Part shown: positions 18,041 through 26,939 of the stretch, one piece after another
Numbering within the stretch: position 1 is the first letter of the stretch
Layout: each line of letters starts with the position of its first letter
NCBI GenBank assembly: GCA_963718355.1
Contig: CAVQZA010000016.1
Span: 186,001-250,000, forward strand
Reading direction: 5' to 3'
From: CAVQZA01 sp963718355
GTDB taxonomy: Bacteria > Actinomycetota > Thermoleophilia > Gaiellales > Gaiellaceae
DNA length: 64,000 nt
The notes under the pieces: model-generated
What the model was told of the DNA's origin: nothing
The model's database searches: none
Seen by the model: the letters and a program-made list of their open reading frames with translations, nothing else
Translations under genes and position numbers: made by a program

Positions 18041-19048
18041 ATGGACTCCATGAAGACGAGTCTTGGCATCTGGGCATTCGGTGGGATGGCGACGCGGTTC
18101 AATCCGGGCGGGTACAAGCCGGAGCTCGCGGGCGCCTCGACGGCGCAGAAGGTGAGCACGGCGGTGGCCGGGCTCGGCGATCTGATGGACGACTACGAGT
18201 TCCACTACCCGCAGGAGCTGCGCCCGGAGAATCTCGAGGAGGTGCAGGCGGCCCTCGCAGGACACGGGATCTACTGCATCTGCAGCGGGCTCCACCTCGA
18301 TCCGCGGTTCGGCAAGGGCGGCTTCTCGTCGCCGGACGACGCGACGCGCGCCGAGGCGCTGCGACTGACGTTCGAGGCGATCGACCTCGCCGGGGAGCTC
18401 GGGGCGCACATGATCATCTGGCCGGGGATCGAGGGCTACAACTATCCGTTCCAGACGCCGTACCGCGAGTCGTGGGCCAGGTTCATCGACGGTGTCGGCC
18501 AGTCCGCGCAGCATGCGAAGGATCGCGGCGTGACGGTGTTCCTCGAGCACAAGAACTCGGAGCCGGCGATGAAGATCCTGATGGGCAACATCGGGATGAC
18601 GCTGCACGTGATCCACACCCTGCGCGTCCAGGGGATCACGAACATCCAGGTGAACATGGACTGGCAGCACCTGATCATGAACGGCGAGAACCTCGCCGAG
18701 TACGCCGCTTTGCTCGACGCGGAGGGTCTCCTCGGCCATCAGCATGCAAACAGCGGCTGGGGCACCTTCGACGACGACAACATGGTCGGCGCGACGGCGT
18801 TCATGGAGACGCTCGAGCTCGCGCTCGAGCTGCGGCGCGCCGGGTACGGGGAAACCGGGCAGCGCCTCGGTTTCGACCTCTATCCGTACACGGAGGATGC
18901 CGTCGGCGCGGTGAAGCGCTCGGTGCTGCAGTGGAATTTCATCAACGGCGTGGCCGGCAAGATCGACGACACCGCCCTGCGCGCAGCCCAGCAGGACAAG
19001 GACGCCGTTCGCGCCTACGAGCTCGTCTACGCCGCGCTCGGCGCATGA
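18041..19048 (+). CDS. Xylose isomerase-like TIM-barrel sugar isomerase
   Basis: 335 aa from ATG at 18041; a second in-frame ATG at 18050 is possible. It has an AP-endonuclease-2/xylose isomerase TIM barrel with probable metal ligands in VFLEHKNSEP, NMDWQHLIMNGEN, HQHANSGWGTFDDDN and FDLYPYTEDA, spaced as in sugar isomerases of this fold. It heads an operon with xylulokinase and lies opposite a xylose-type importer, so interconversion of D-xylose and D-xylulose is the best inference. It is not a classical long XylA. The stop and the next start overlap as ATGA. Confidence 0.82.
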   Translation: MDSMKTSLGIWAFGGMATRFNPGGYKPELAGASTAQKVSTAVAGLGDLMDDYEFHYPQELRPENLEEVQAALAGHGIYCICSGLHLDPRFGKGGFSSPDDATRAEALRLTFEAIDLAGELGAHMIIWPGIEGYNYPFQTPYRESWARFIDGVGQSAQHAKDRGVTVFLEHKNSEPAMKILMGNIGMTLHVIHTLRVQGITNIQVNMDWQHLIMNGENLAEYAALLDAEGLLGHQHANSGWGTFDDDNMVGATAFMETLELALELRRAGYGETGQRLGFDLYPYTEDAVGAVKRSVLQWNFINGVAGKIDDTALRAAQQDKDAVRAYELVYAALGA

Positions 19049-19773
19049 GGATCGGAGACCTCGAGGTCGGCCGCCTCGGCTTCGGGGCGATGCAGCTGCT
19101 CGGGCCGGGCGTCTGGGGCGAGCCCGACGATCCCGAGAACGCGCTGCGCGTGTTGCGTCGCGTCGTCGAGCTCGGAATCGCGCTGATCGACACGTCCAAC
19201 GCGTACGGGCCCGACATCAACGAGCGCCAGATCGCCGAGGCGCTCTATCCGTATCCGGAAGGGCTCGTGATCGCCACGAAGGGCGGCTTCACGCGGCCGG
19301 GCCCTGGTCGGTGGGTCCCCGACGGCCGCCCGGAGGAGCTGCGCAAGGCATGCGAGGGGAGCCTCGGACGCCTCCGTCTCGAGCGGATCGACGTCTACCA
19401 GCTCCACACGCCCGACTCGAACGTGCCGTTTGCCGAGTCGGTCGGCGCGCTGAAGGAGTTGCGCGACGAGGGCAAGATCCGCCACGTCGGGCTCTCGAAC
19501 GTCAGTCTCGCCGAGCTCGAGGAGGCGGAGGAGATCGTGCCGATCGTCTCGGTGCAGAACCGCTACAACGCCGCCGACGCGCACGGCGAGGACGTGCTCG
19601 AGGCCTGCGAGGCGCGCGGGATCCCGTTCCTGCCGTGGTACCCGCTCGGAGACGGGCGGCTCGATCCGGGTGAGGCGCTGCGCTTCCTGCTCGGGCGCTC
19701 GCCGGTCATCCTGCCGATCCCGGGCACGTCCTCGGTGGCGCACCTGGAAGAGAACGTCCGGGCCGTCGTGTGA
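19045..19773 (+). CDS. Aldo/keto reductase
   Basis: 242 aa, somewhat short for the family (usually 270-330). The catalytic tetrad is visible: aspartate and tyrosine in IDTSNAYGPDINE, lysine in VIATKGG and histidine in VYQLHTPD. An NAD(P)-binding end is seen in PIPGTSSVAHLEEN. It reduces a sugar or aldehyde carbonyl in the cytoplasm. Its place between isomerase and xylulokinase suggests a pentose or pentitol substrate. It starts at ATG within ATGA and ends in GTGA with the next gene, so it is strongly coupled. Confidence 0.87.
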   Translation: MRIGDLEVGRLGFGAMQLLGPGVWGEPDDPENALRVLRRVVELGIALIDTSNAYGPDINERQIAEALYPYPEGLVIATKGGFTRPGPGRWVPDGRPEELRKACEGSLGRLRLERIDVYQLHTPDSNVPFAESVGALKELRDEGKIRHVGLSNVSLAELEEAEEIVPIVSVQNRYNAADAHGEDVLEACEARGIPFLPWYPLGDGRLDPGEALRFLLGRSPVILPIPGTSSVAHLEENVRAVV

Positions 19774-21194
19774 CCGTCCTCGTCGGCCTCGACGTCGGCA
19801 CGAGCGGCGTCAAGGCGATCGCCCTGGCGCCGGACGGCGAGGTTCTCGCGACGGCCGAGCGCGGCTATCCGCTCTCCACGCCGCAGCCCGGCTGGTCGGA
19901 GCAGGATCCCGAGGACTGGTGGCGCGCGAGCGAGGCGGCGCTCGCAGAGCTCGGCGTCGAGCCCGCCGGGATCGGCCTCTCGGGCCAGATGCACGGGCTC
20001 GTCTGCCTCGACTCGGAGGAGCGGGTGCTGCGTCCGGCAATCCTCTGGAACGACCAGCGCACCGGCGCGGAGTGCGCCGAGATCGAGGAGCGGGTCGGGC
20101 TCGAGCGGCTGATCTCGCTGACCGGCAACCGCGCGCTGACGGGCTTCACGGCGCCGAAGCTGCTCTGGCTGCGCCGCCACGAGCCGGAGACCTATGCGCA
20201 GATCGCGCACATCCTCTTGCCCAAGGACTACGTGCGGCTGAAGCTCACCGGCGTGCGCGCGATCGACGTGGCCGATGCGTCCGGGACGCTGCTGTTCGAC
20301 GTCGCCGGCCGGCGCTGGAGCCAGGAGGTGCTGGACGCCCTCGAGCTGCCGGCGGCATGGCTCCCGGAGGCGCTCGAGTCGCCGGAGCTCTCGGGGCACT
20401 TCGGCTCGATTCCCGTCGCGGCGGGCGCCGGCGACCAGCCCGCGGCGGCGCTCGGCGTCGGCATCGACCGGCCCGGGCCCGTCTCGGTGGTGCTCGGCAC
20501 GTCGGGAGTCGTGCTCGCTGCGCTGCCGGCCTATCAGGCCGATTCGCACGCGCGGGTGCAGGCGTTCTGCGACGCCGTTCCGGGCGGTTGGCTTGCGATG
20601 GGCGTGATGAACTCGGCCGCCGGCTCGCTCGCCTGGCTGCGCAGCGTCGTCGGCGGCACCTGGGACGAGCTCACCGCCGAGGCTCAGCGATGGGAGCCTG
20701 GAGTCGAGGGGCTGACCTTCCTGCCGTACCTCCAGGGCGAGCGCACGCCGCACGACGATCCGGGCGCGCGCGGCGCCTTCACCGGGCTGACGCTGCGCCA
20801 CGACCGTGGCGCGCTGACCCGCGCGGTGCTCGAGGGCGTGGCCTACGGGCTGCGCGACTCGCTCGACCTGCTGCGCGCGCTCGGCGTCGAGGCTGAGGTC
20901 GGCCGCGTCTCGGGCGGCGGCGCACGGAGCGAGCTGTGGCTCGAGATCGTTGCCTCGACGCTCGGCATCCCGCTCGAGCGGACCGTCTCGGAGGAGGGCT
21001 CGGCGTTCGGCGCCGCACTCCTCGGCGGCGTCGCGGCGGGCGTCTTCGCCGACGTCCACGAGGCTGTTGCCGCCTGTGTCCGAGTCCGCGATACCGTTGC
21101 GCCGAACGACGGCTGGCGCGACGCCTACGAGGAGGGGCACCGCCGCTTTCAGGCTCTCTATCCCGCTCTACGACCGCTGGAGGCTCCGGAATGA
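19770..21194 (+). CDS. xylB: Xylulokinase (FGGY family)
   Basis: 474 aa from GTG overlapping the previous TGA. It has the FGGY N-terminal ATPase fold with GLDVGTSGVKA, GLSGQMHGLV (sugar contact) and WNDQRTGAE. The catalytic aspartate lies in AGAGDQPAAALG (about residue 227), and RVSGGGARSELW is the C-terminal nucleotide site. It phosphorylates D-xylulose to xylulose 5-phosphate, feeding the pentose phosphate pathway. This is the firmest functional anchor for the cluster. Its stop overlaps the SDR start as ATGA. Confidence 0.93.
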   Translation: MTVLVGLDVGTSGVKAIALAPDGEVLATAERGYPLSTPQPGWSEQDPEDWWRASEAALAELGVEPAGIGLSGQMHGLVCLDSEERVLRPAILWNDQRTGAECAEIEERVGLERLISLTGNRALTGFTAPKLLWLRRHEPETYAQIAHILLPKDYVRLKLTGVRAIDVADASGTLLFDVAGRRWSQEVLDALELPAAWLPEALESPELSGHFGSIPVAAGAGDQPAAALGVGIDRPGPVSVVLGTSGVVLAALPAYQADSHARVQAFCDAVPGGWLAMGVMNSAAGSLAWLRSVVGGTWDELTAEAQRWEPGVEGLTFLPYLQGERTPHDDPGARGAFTGLTLRHDRGALTRAVLEGVAYGLRDSLDLLRALGVEAEVGRVSGGGARSELWLEIVASTLGIPLERTVSEEGSAFGAALLGGVAAGVFADVHEAVAACVRVRDTVAPNDGWRDAYEEGHRRFQALYPALRPLEAPE

Positions 21195-21898
21195 TCTCAT
21201 TGGAAGGCAAGGTCGCGCTCGTCACGGGCGCGAGTGGGGGAATCGGCGCCGCGGTCGCGCGCCAGCTGGACGAGGCGGGCGTCAAGCTCGGGCTCGCGTC
21301 GCGCAGCGGCTCGGATCTCGGGCTCGCAGACGCGGTCGCGATGCCCTGCGACGTGCGCGATCCGGCGCAGCTCGAAGCGCTCACCGAGGCGACCATCGCG
21401 CGGTTCGGCCGGCTCGACATCCTCGTCGCGAACGCGGGCGTCGGCGCGTACGGCCCGTTCCTCGACCTTTCGCCGGAGTTCCTCGACGAGATGATCGACG
21501 TGAACCTGAAGGGCACGATCTACTCGGTTCGGGCTGCGCTGCCGTATCTGATCGAGAGCGGCGAGGCGGACATCGTCACGCTCGCGTCGGAGGCCGGGCG
21601 CCGCGGGTTGCCGTTCGAGGCGGTCTACTGCGCGTCGAAGTTCGGGCAGGTCGGCTTCACGCGCGCGCTCGACCACGAGCTGCGCGAGAAAGGGATCCGC
21701 TGCACGAACGTGTGCCCGGGCGGTGTAGCCACCGAGTTCGCGCTGGAGGCGGGCCGCGGGCGCACTCCCGACGCGCTGCCCGGGATGATGTCTGCCGACG
21801 ACGTCGCCGAAGTCGTCATGTTCGTGCTGACGCGCGGGCGCAATCACCGCATCCTGGAGACCGCGTTTCGCCCGTCGGCGGAGACGTCATGGGGGTAG
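21191..21898 (+). CDS. Short-chain dehydrogenase/reductase
   Basis: 235 aa. It has the Rossmann motif TGASGGIG (about residues 12-19), VANAGVG, a catalytic region with serine in LASEAG and YCASK, and CPGGVATEF. GGAGG precedes the ATG by eight bases. NAD(P)-dependent oxidation or reduction of an alcohol or sugar is expected; the substrate is unknown. It is coupled to xylulokinase upstream and overlaps the following dehydrogenase gene by ten bases, so it belongs to the pentose operon. Confidence 0.88.
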   Translation: MISLEGKVALVTGASGGIGAAVARQLDEAGVKLGLASRSGSDLGLADAVAMPCDVRDPAQLEALTEATIARFGRLDILVANAGVGAYGPFLDLSPEFLDEMIDVNLKGTIYSVRAALPYLIESGEADIVTLASEAGRRGLPFEAVYCASKFGQVGFTRALDHELREKGIRCTNVCPGGVATEFALEAGRGRTPDALPGMMSADDVAEVVMFVLTRGRNHRILETAFRPSAETSWG

Positions 21899-22860
21899 CG
21901 TGGGGCGTTCTTTCCACTGCGGAGATCAACCTCAAGGTGCTCGCGGGCGCCGCGAAGTCCGACCGGGTCGACATCGTCGCAGTCGGCAGCCGCGACCTGT
22001 CCAAGGCCGAGGCGTACGCGGCCGAGCACGGGATCGAGCGCGCGCACGGGAGCTACGAGGCGCTGCTCGAGGATCCCGATGTCGAGGCGATCTACATCTC
22101 GCTGCCGAACTCGATGCATGTCGAGTGGTCGATCCGCGCGCTCGAGGCGGGCAAGCATGTGCTCGTCGAGAAGCCGTTCGACCGCGTTCCGGACGAGGTG
22201 GAGCGCGCCTTCGACGCGGCCGAGGCGGCGGATCGTTTTGTGATGGAGGCGTTCATGTGGCGCCACAATCCGCAGTCGCTGCGTCTCAAGGCGCTCGTCG
22301 ATGAGGGCGCGATCGGCGAGCTGCGGACGGTCCGCTCGCACTTCTCGTTCACGCTCACCGACCTGCGCAACGTGCGGATGCTGCCGGAGCTCCAGGGCGG
22401 TGCGCTGATGGACGTCGGCTGCTACTGCGTCAGCGGTCAGCGCTTCCTGGCGGGCGAGCCGGAGACGGTCGTCGCCCAGCAGATCCCGTCGTCGACCGGG
22501 GTCGACGTCCGCTTCGCCGCGGCGCTCACGTTCGCCGGCGACGTCGTCGGGCACTTCGACTGCGCCTTCGACTCGAGCAATCGCAGCGCCCTCGAAGCCG
22601 CGGGGCCGGACGGCTCGCTGGTCGTCCGCGATCCGTGGCACTGCTACGACACGGGCATCGAGCTGCGGCGCGACGGGAAGCCCACCGAAGTGATCGCGGT
22701 CGACGTCGCGGACAGCTACCAGCTCGAGCTCGAGAACCTGAGCGACGCGATCCGCGGCGAAGCCTCACCGCTCCTCGGCCGAGCCGACGCGATGGGCCAG
22801 GTGCGGACGATCGACGCGCTGTACCGGGCAGCCGAGTCCGGAGAGCGCGTAGAGCTCTAG
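21889..22860 (+). CDS. Gfo/Idh/MocA-family sugar dehydrogenase
   Basis: 323 aa from ATG at 21889. It has an N-terminal Rossmann domain (GVLSTAEINLKVL), the family EKPFD motif (about residue 96) carrying the active-site lysine, and a C-terminal alpha/beta domain with MDVGCYCVSGQRFLAG. Members include NADP-dependent xylose 1-dehydrogenase and other polyol/sugar oxidoreductases. Context favours a pentose substrate but does not decide it. Last gene of the plus-strand operon; its stop shares CTAG with the convergent enoyl-CoA hydratase. Confidence 0.87.
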   Translation: MGVAWGVLSTAEINLKVLAGAAKSDRVDIVAVGSRDLSKAEAYAAEHGIERAHGSYEALLEDPDVEAIYISLPNSMHVEWSIRALEAGKHVLVEKPFDRVPDEVERAFDAAEAADRFVMEAFMWRHNPQSLRLKALVDEGAIGELRTVRSHFSFTLTDLRNVRMLPELQGGALMDVGCYCVSGQRFLAGEPETVVAQQIPSSTGVDVRFAAALTFAGDVVGHFDCAFDSSNRSALEAAGPDGSLVVRDPWHCYDTGIELRRDGKPTEVIAVDVADSYQLELENLSDAIRGEASPLLGRADAMGQVRTIDALYRAAESGERVEL

Positions 22861-23600
22861 CGCTTCCAGGAGGGTGGGCGCTTCTCGAGGAAGGCGCGCA
22901 GGCCCTCCTGGCCCTCGTCGCTCGTGCGCTGTTCGGCGATGCGGCGCGCGGTGTCCGGGCCGTCGGGGCGCTCGAGGACGAGCTTCTTCGCGGCGCGCGC
23001 GGCTTTCGGGCCGGCGCTCAGCAGCTCGGCGACCACGCGCTCGACCGCCGCGTCGAGATCCGCGGCGACCTCGTGGACGAGGCCGATCCGCAGCGCGGTC
23101 TCCGCATCGAACCGCTCGCCCGTCACGAAGTAGCGTCGCGCCGCGCTCGGCCCGATCTTCGCGAGTACGAACGGCGAGACGACGGCCGGGATGATCCCGA
23201 GCTTCACCTCCGAGAAAGCGAACATCGCGTCGGACGCGGTGACGGCGACATCGGCGCACGCGACGAGCCCCGCGCCGCCGCCGAGCGCGTGGCCCTGAAC
23301 GCGGCACACGACCGGCACGGGGCAGCGGTCGACCGCTTCGAACAGGTGCCGCGCCGCATTCGCATCGCGGAGGTTCGCCTCGTAGTCGAGATCGGCGGCG
23401 GCGCGCATCCACTCCACGTCCGCCCCCGCGCAGAAGCTCGCGCCCTCGCCGGCGAGCAGCAGCGCCCGCACCCGCCCGACGTCGACGAAGACATCCGCCA
23501 GTTCCGCGATCAGCGCCGCGTTGAACGCGTTTCGCTGCTCGGGTCGCGCGAGCGTGACCCTGAGGATCTCGCCGTCGCGCTCGACCCGCAGGGTGGCCAT
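22857..23600 (-). CDS. Enoyl-CoA hydratase/isomerase (methylglutaconyl-CoA hydratase-like)
   Basis: 247 aa crotonase-fold protein. Oxyanion-hole segments are GEGASFCAGAD (about residue 55) and VQGHALGGGAGLVACAD (about 98). FSEVKLGIIPAVVSPFV resembles AuH/LiuC methylglutaconyl-CoA hydratases, with the catalytic glutamate in SEVKLG. Together with the carboxylase subunits at 9.9 and 25.4 kb and the dehydrogenase at 7.3 kb it supports leucine/isovalerate degradation. Substrate assignment is inferred. Confidence 0.85.
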   Translation of the reverse strand: MATLRVERDGEILRVTLARPEQRNAFNAALIAELADVFVDVGRVRALLLAGEGASFCAGADVEWMRAAADLDYEANLRDANAARHLFEAVDRCPVPVVCRVQGHALGGGAGLVACADVAVTASDAMFAFSEVKLGIIPAVVSPFVLAKIGPSAARRYFVTGERFDAETALRIGLVHEVAADLDAAVERVVAELLSAGPKAARAAKKLVLERPDGPDTARRIAEQRTSDEGQEGLRAFLEKRPPSWKR

Positions 23601-23660
23601 TTGCGGAGCTTACCTTCGCCGTTCGCGGCCTTTACGTGCGCGTGACGCGGCGGGGGAATC

Positions 23661-25019
23661 ATGGAGACCGTGGGACTTCTGTATGCCGCCGCCGTTGCAC
23701 TCTCCGCCCTCGCCGCAGGGACGCCGCCGGCCGTGACGAGCCAGCCCTCGATCGCCGGCACCGCGCTGCGTGGCCAGACGCTGACCGCCCAGAGCGGCAG
23801 CTGGAGTGGGACGACGCCGATCTCCTTCTCTTTCCAGTGGCGGCGCTGCTCCACATCGGGCGGCGACTGCGGCTCGATCAGCGGCGCCACGTCGCAGACC
23901 TACACGCTGGGCTCGTCGGACGTCGCCCATACGCTCCGCGTCCAGGTGACGGCGACCAACTCGGCCGGCTCGGCCCAGGTCGTCTCGAGCCAGACGTCGG
24001 TCGTGGCCGCGCCCGCTGCTCCGGCCAACACCGGGGCTCCCGCGTTGTCAGGTACAGCGCAGGACGGCCACACGCTGACGGTGTCGAACGGCAGCTGGAA
24101 GAGCGACTCCTCGCTGAGCTACTCCTACCGCTGGAACCGCTGTGACTCATCGGGCAACAGCTGCGGCGCGATCTCGGGCGCGACCCACTCGACCTACAAG
24201 GCGACCTCGTCGGACGTCGGCCACCGCCTACGGGCGACGGTCACCGCGAAGAACAGCGTCGGCTCGACGTCGGCGGGCACGTCCGCGAGCGACGTCGTCG
24301 CCCCGGCGGGAATCGCGCCGCAGAACACGGTCCGACCGTCGCTCTCCGGGATCTCCAAGAACGGGCAGGCGCTCACGGTGTGCTGCGGCTCCTGGAGCGG
24401 CACGCAGCCGATCACGCTCGTCTACCGCTGGGTCCGCTGCGGCGTCGCCGGCGCCGCGCCGTGCAACCCGATCGCCGGGGCCACGCAGCAGACCTACCCG
24501 TTGACCGTCGCCGATATTGGCCACACCGTCCAGGCGTTCGTAGCCGCCTCGAACCCCTTCGGCTCGACCGAGACCGCAACCGCTCCGAGCGGTCTCGTGA
24601 TCCGTGCGGAACCACTCGGCGCGGTGAAGCTCGCCGACGGCCGGATCTCGATCCCGGTGACGAGCGTCGCGTTGCCGCAGCGCCTCGTGATTGCAGGAGT
24701 CTCGTTCAAGCCGAAGAGGATCCGCTCGCGCACCAAGGGAACCGTGATCACGGTGCGGGTCGTCGACAGCCGCCACTTCGCCGTCCGCGGCGCCCTCGTC
24801 TCGGTCACCGGCTTCCCGGCCGCGTGGCTCAAGCCGATGGGCGAGAAGCGCACAGGGCGCGACGGAACGCTGAAGCTCTGGCTGCGGCCGACGGCGAAGC
24901 TGCCGCTCACGAAGTACGGCTCGCTCGCGCTCTTCGTCCGCGCCCGCAAGCCCGGCGGCAATCCGTACGCCGGCATCTCGGCGAGCCGGATCTTCCGGGT
25001 CGCCCTCGGCCCTGGCTAG
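23661..25019 (+). CDS. Exported protein with three Ig-like repeats
   Basis: 452 aa. A hydrophobic N-terminus of about 18 residues ends at ALAAG, a likely signal peptide. Three tandem repeats of about 95 residues follow (about 24-108, 118-210, 215-312). Each has a GSWSGT or GSWKSD motif, a YRW.RC element, a second cysteine, GAT..TY and DVGH.LR.VTA.NS.GS. The cysteines suggest one disulfide per repeat. A C-terminal beta domain of about 130 residues follows. Such repeats are frequent in surface proteins of Thermoleophilia. The function is unknown, perhaps adhesion or matrix. The stop shares CTAG with a minus-strand gene. Confidence 0.8.
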   Translation: METVGLLYAAAVALSALAAGTPPAVTSQPSIAGTALRGQTLTAQSGSWSGTTPISFSFQWRRCSTSGGDCGSISGATSQTYTLGSSDVAHTLRVQVTATNSAGSAQVVSSQTSVVAAPAAPANTGAPALSGTAQDGHTLTVSNGSWKSDSSLSYSYRWNRCDSSGNSCGAISGATHSTYKATSSDVGHRLRATVTAKNSVGSTSAGTSASDVVAPAGIAPQNTVRPSLSGISKNGQALTVCCGSWSGTQPITLVYRWVRCGVAGAAPCNPIAGATQQTYPLTVADIGHTVQAFVAASNPFGSTETATAPSGLVIRAEPLGAVKLADGRISIPVTSVALPQRLVIAGVSFKPKRIRSRTKGTVITVRVVDSRHFAVRGALVSVTGFPAAWLKPMGEKRTGRDGTLKLWLRPTAKLPLTKYGSLALFVRARKPGGNPYAGISASRIFRVALGPG

Positions 25020-25252
25020 CGCGGCTCCTCGACGTCGAACTCCTCGCCGGCCTCCGGCTGCTTGCCGATCAGGACGGCGGCGAGCTCGAGGATCTCCTCC
25101 TCGACCTCGCCAAACGCGACGAGCCCGAACCGCTCGGTCGCCTCGTTCGAGATCCACGTGCTCGGCGGCTCGAGCTCGGGCAGCCGGGCGCGGAGCTCGT
25201 CGAGCGTCGTCTGCGAGTCGCCGAGGCTCCAGATCAGCAGGCGCACGATCAC
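25016..25252 (-). CDS. Conserved-looking small protein of unknown function
   Basis: 78 aa from GTG at 25252. Acidic, with a beta-alpha pattern (VRLLIWSLGDSQTTLDELR and STWISNEATERFGLVAFG), somewhat like a ferredoxin-like or dimeric barrel fold. No family is recognised. It is the last gene of a minus-strand operon behind the carboxyltransferase and a 45-residue gene; start and preceding stop touch. It does not resemble known carboxylase epsilon subunits. Confidence 0.6.
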   Translation of the reverse strand: MIVRLLIWSLGDSQTTLDELRARLPELEPPSTWISNEATERFGLVAFGEVEEEILELAAVLIGKQPEAGEEFDVEEPR

Positions 25253-25389
25253 TAGAACGGCCCTCGCGGCGCGTACCCGCCGCCGGGCACGGCACCGACG
25301 CTCGCCGACGTGCCGAGCTCACGACGCATGAATTTGATGACGCCTCGTTGGGCCTCTACATCGTCGACATGAACTGCCGTGTAGGCCAT
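25252..25389 (-). CDS. Short protein, possibly a truncated cupin
   Basis: 45 aa starting MAYTAVHVDDVEAQRG. AAAGGAGAGAG immediately precedes the ATG, a good ribosome-binding site, ten bases after the carboxyltransferase stop. The start resembles the N-terminal strand of small cupins (MAYTxVNxDDVE), but the protein ends before any metal-binding motif. It may be a truncated gene whose downstream part was lost. Low certainty of function. Confidence 0.45.
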   Translation of the reverse strand: MAYTAVHVDDVEAQRGVIKFMRRELGTSASVGAVPGGGYAPRGPF

Positions 25390-25399
25390 CTCTCTCCTT

Positions 25400-26911
25400 T
25401 CACATCCGGAAGACGCCGAAGGTGGACGCGGGAACCGGCGCGTTGAGCGAGGCCGAGATCCCCAGCGCGAGCACGCGCCGCGTGTCGAGCGGGTCGATGA
25501 TCCCGTCGTCCCAGAGCCGCGCTGTCGAGTGGTAGGCGTCGCCTTCCGCCTCGAAGCGGGCGCGGATCTCGTCCGGGTCGGAGTCACCGACCATCGAGAG
25601 CACGATCGCCGCCTGCTCGCCGCCCATCACCGAGATCCGTGCGTTCGGCCACATCCAGAGCTGCCGTGGCCCGTAGGCGCGCCCGCACATCGCGTAGTTG
25701 CCCGCGCCGAACGAGCCTCCGGTGATCACCGTGAACTTGGGCACGTCCGCGCAGGCCACGGCCATGACGAGCTTGGCGCCGTCGCGCGCGATCCCGCCGG
25801 CTTCGTACTCCTTGCCGACCATGAAGCCGGTGATGTTCTGGAGGAAGACGAGCGGCACGCGGCGTTGGCAGGCGAGCTCGATGAAGTGCGCGCCCTTCTG
25901 CGCCGACTGGGCGAAGAGGATGCCGTGGTTCGCGAGGATCGCGACCGGATAGCCCTCGATGTGCGCGAACCCGCAGACGAGCGTCTCGCCGTAGAGCTGC
26001 TTGAACTCGTGGAAGCGGCTGCCGTCGACGAGGCGCGAGATCAGCTCGCGCGGGTCGACCTGGTGGCGGAAGTCGTCGGGGATCAGGTCGTAGAGGTCGG
26101 ACGGGTCGACGGCGGGCGGCTCGGCGGGGAGGACATCCCACGGCGCCTCCTTGCGGCCTTGCAGGTTCCGCACGATCTCCCGGGCGATCGCAAGGGCGTG
26201 CTCGTCGGAGGCGGCGTAGTGGTCGGCGACGCCGGAGAGGCGCGTGTGGACGTCGGCGCCGCCCAGCTCCTCGGCGGTCACCTCCTGTCCGGTGGCCGCC
26301 TTCACGAGCGGCGGCCCGCCGATGAAGATCGTGCCCGTGCCCTTCACGATCACCGTCTCGTCGCTCATCGCGGGCACGTACGCGCCGCCGGCGGTGCACG
26401 AGCCCATCACCACGGCGATCTGCGGGATCCCGGCGGCCGACATGCGCGCCTGGTTGTAGAAGATCCGGCCGAAATGCTCACGGTCGGGGAAGACCTCGTC
26501 CTGAAGCGGCAGGTAGGCGCCGCCGGAGTCGACGAGGTAGATGCACGGGAGGCGGTTCTGCGCCGCGACCTCCTGCGCCCGCAGGTGCTTCTTCACTGTG
26601 AGCGGGAAGTACGAGCCGCCCTTCACGGTCGCGTCGTTGGCGACGATCACGCACTCGCGGCCCTGGACGACGCCGATCCCCGTCACGATCCCCGCGCCGG
26701 GCGCGTCGCCGTCGTACATGTCCCATGCGGCGAGCGCGCCGAGCTCGAGGAACGCGCTGCCGGGGTCGCAGAGGAGGTCGACCCGCACTCTGGCAGGCAA
26801 CTTCCCGCGACTTCGATGTCGCTCGGTCGCAACCTCGCCGCCGCCTCTGGCCACGAGCGCGGTGCGCTCCCGCAACTCCGCAACGAGCGCCTGCATCCGT
26901 TCCGCTGCCAT
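25400..26911 (-). CDS. Acyl-CoA carboxylase beta subunit, methylcrotonyl-CoA carboxylase type
   Basis: 503 aa carboxyltransferase with crotonase-like N and C halves. DSGGAYLPLQDEVFPDREHF, MGSCTAGGAYVPAMSDE and FLQNITGFMVGKEYEAGGIA are the acyl-CoA and biotin-site segments typical of MccB/AccD1 rather than propionyl-CoA AccD5. It transfers CO2 from carboxybiotin, made by an alpha subunit such as that at 9.9 kb, to 3-methylcrotonyl-CoA in leucine breakdown. It heads a minus-strand operon with two small genes. Divergent with the DUF1461 gene (28 bases between starts). Confidence 0.9.
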   Translation of the reverse strand: MAAERMQALVAELRERTALVARGGGEVATERHRSRGKLPARVRVDLLCDPGSAFLELGALAAWDMYDGDAPGAGIVTGIGVVQGRECVIVANDATVKGGSYFPLTVKKHLRAQEVAAQNRLPCIYLVDSGGAYLPLQDEVFPDREHFGRIFYNQARMSAAGIPQIAVVMGSCTAGGAYVPAMSDETVIVKGTGTIFIGGPPLVKAATGQEVTAEELGGADVHTRLSGVADHYAASDEHALAIAREIVRNLQGRKEAPWDVLPAEPPAVDPSDLYDLIPDDFRHQVDPRELISRLVDGSRFHEFKQLYGETLVCGFAHIEGYPVAILANHGILFAQSAQKGAHFIELACQRRVPLVFLQNITGFMVGKEYEAGGIARDGAKLVMAVACADVPKFTVITGGSFGAGNYAMCGRAYGPRQLWMWPNARISVMGGEQAAIVLSMVGDSDPDEIRARFEAEGDAYHSTARLWDDGIIDPLDTRRVLALGISASLNAPVPASTFGVFRM

Positions 26912-26939
26912 CGTCCGAGCGTACTACCTTAGAAGCAGA

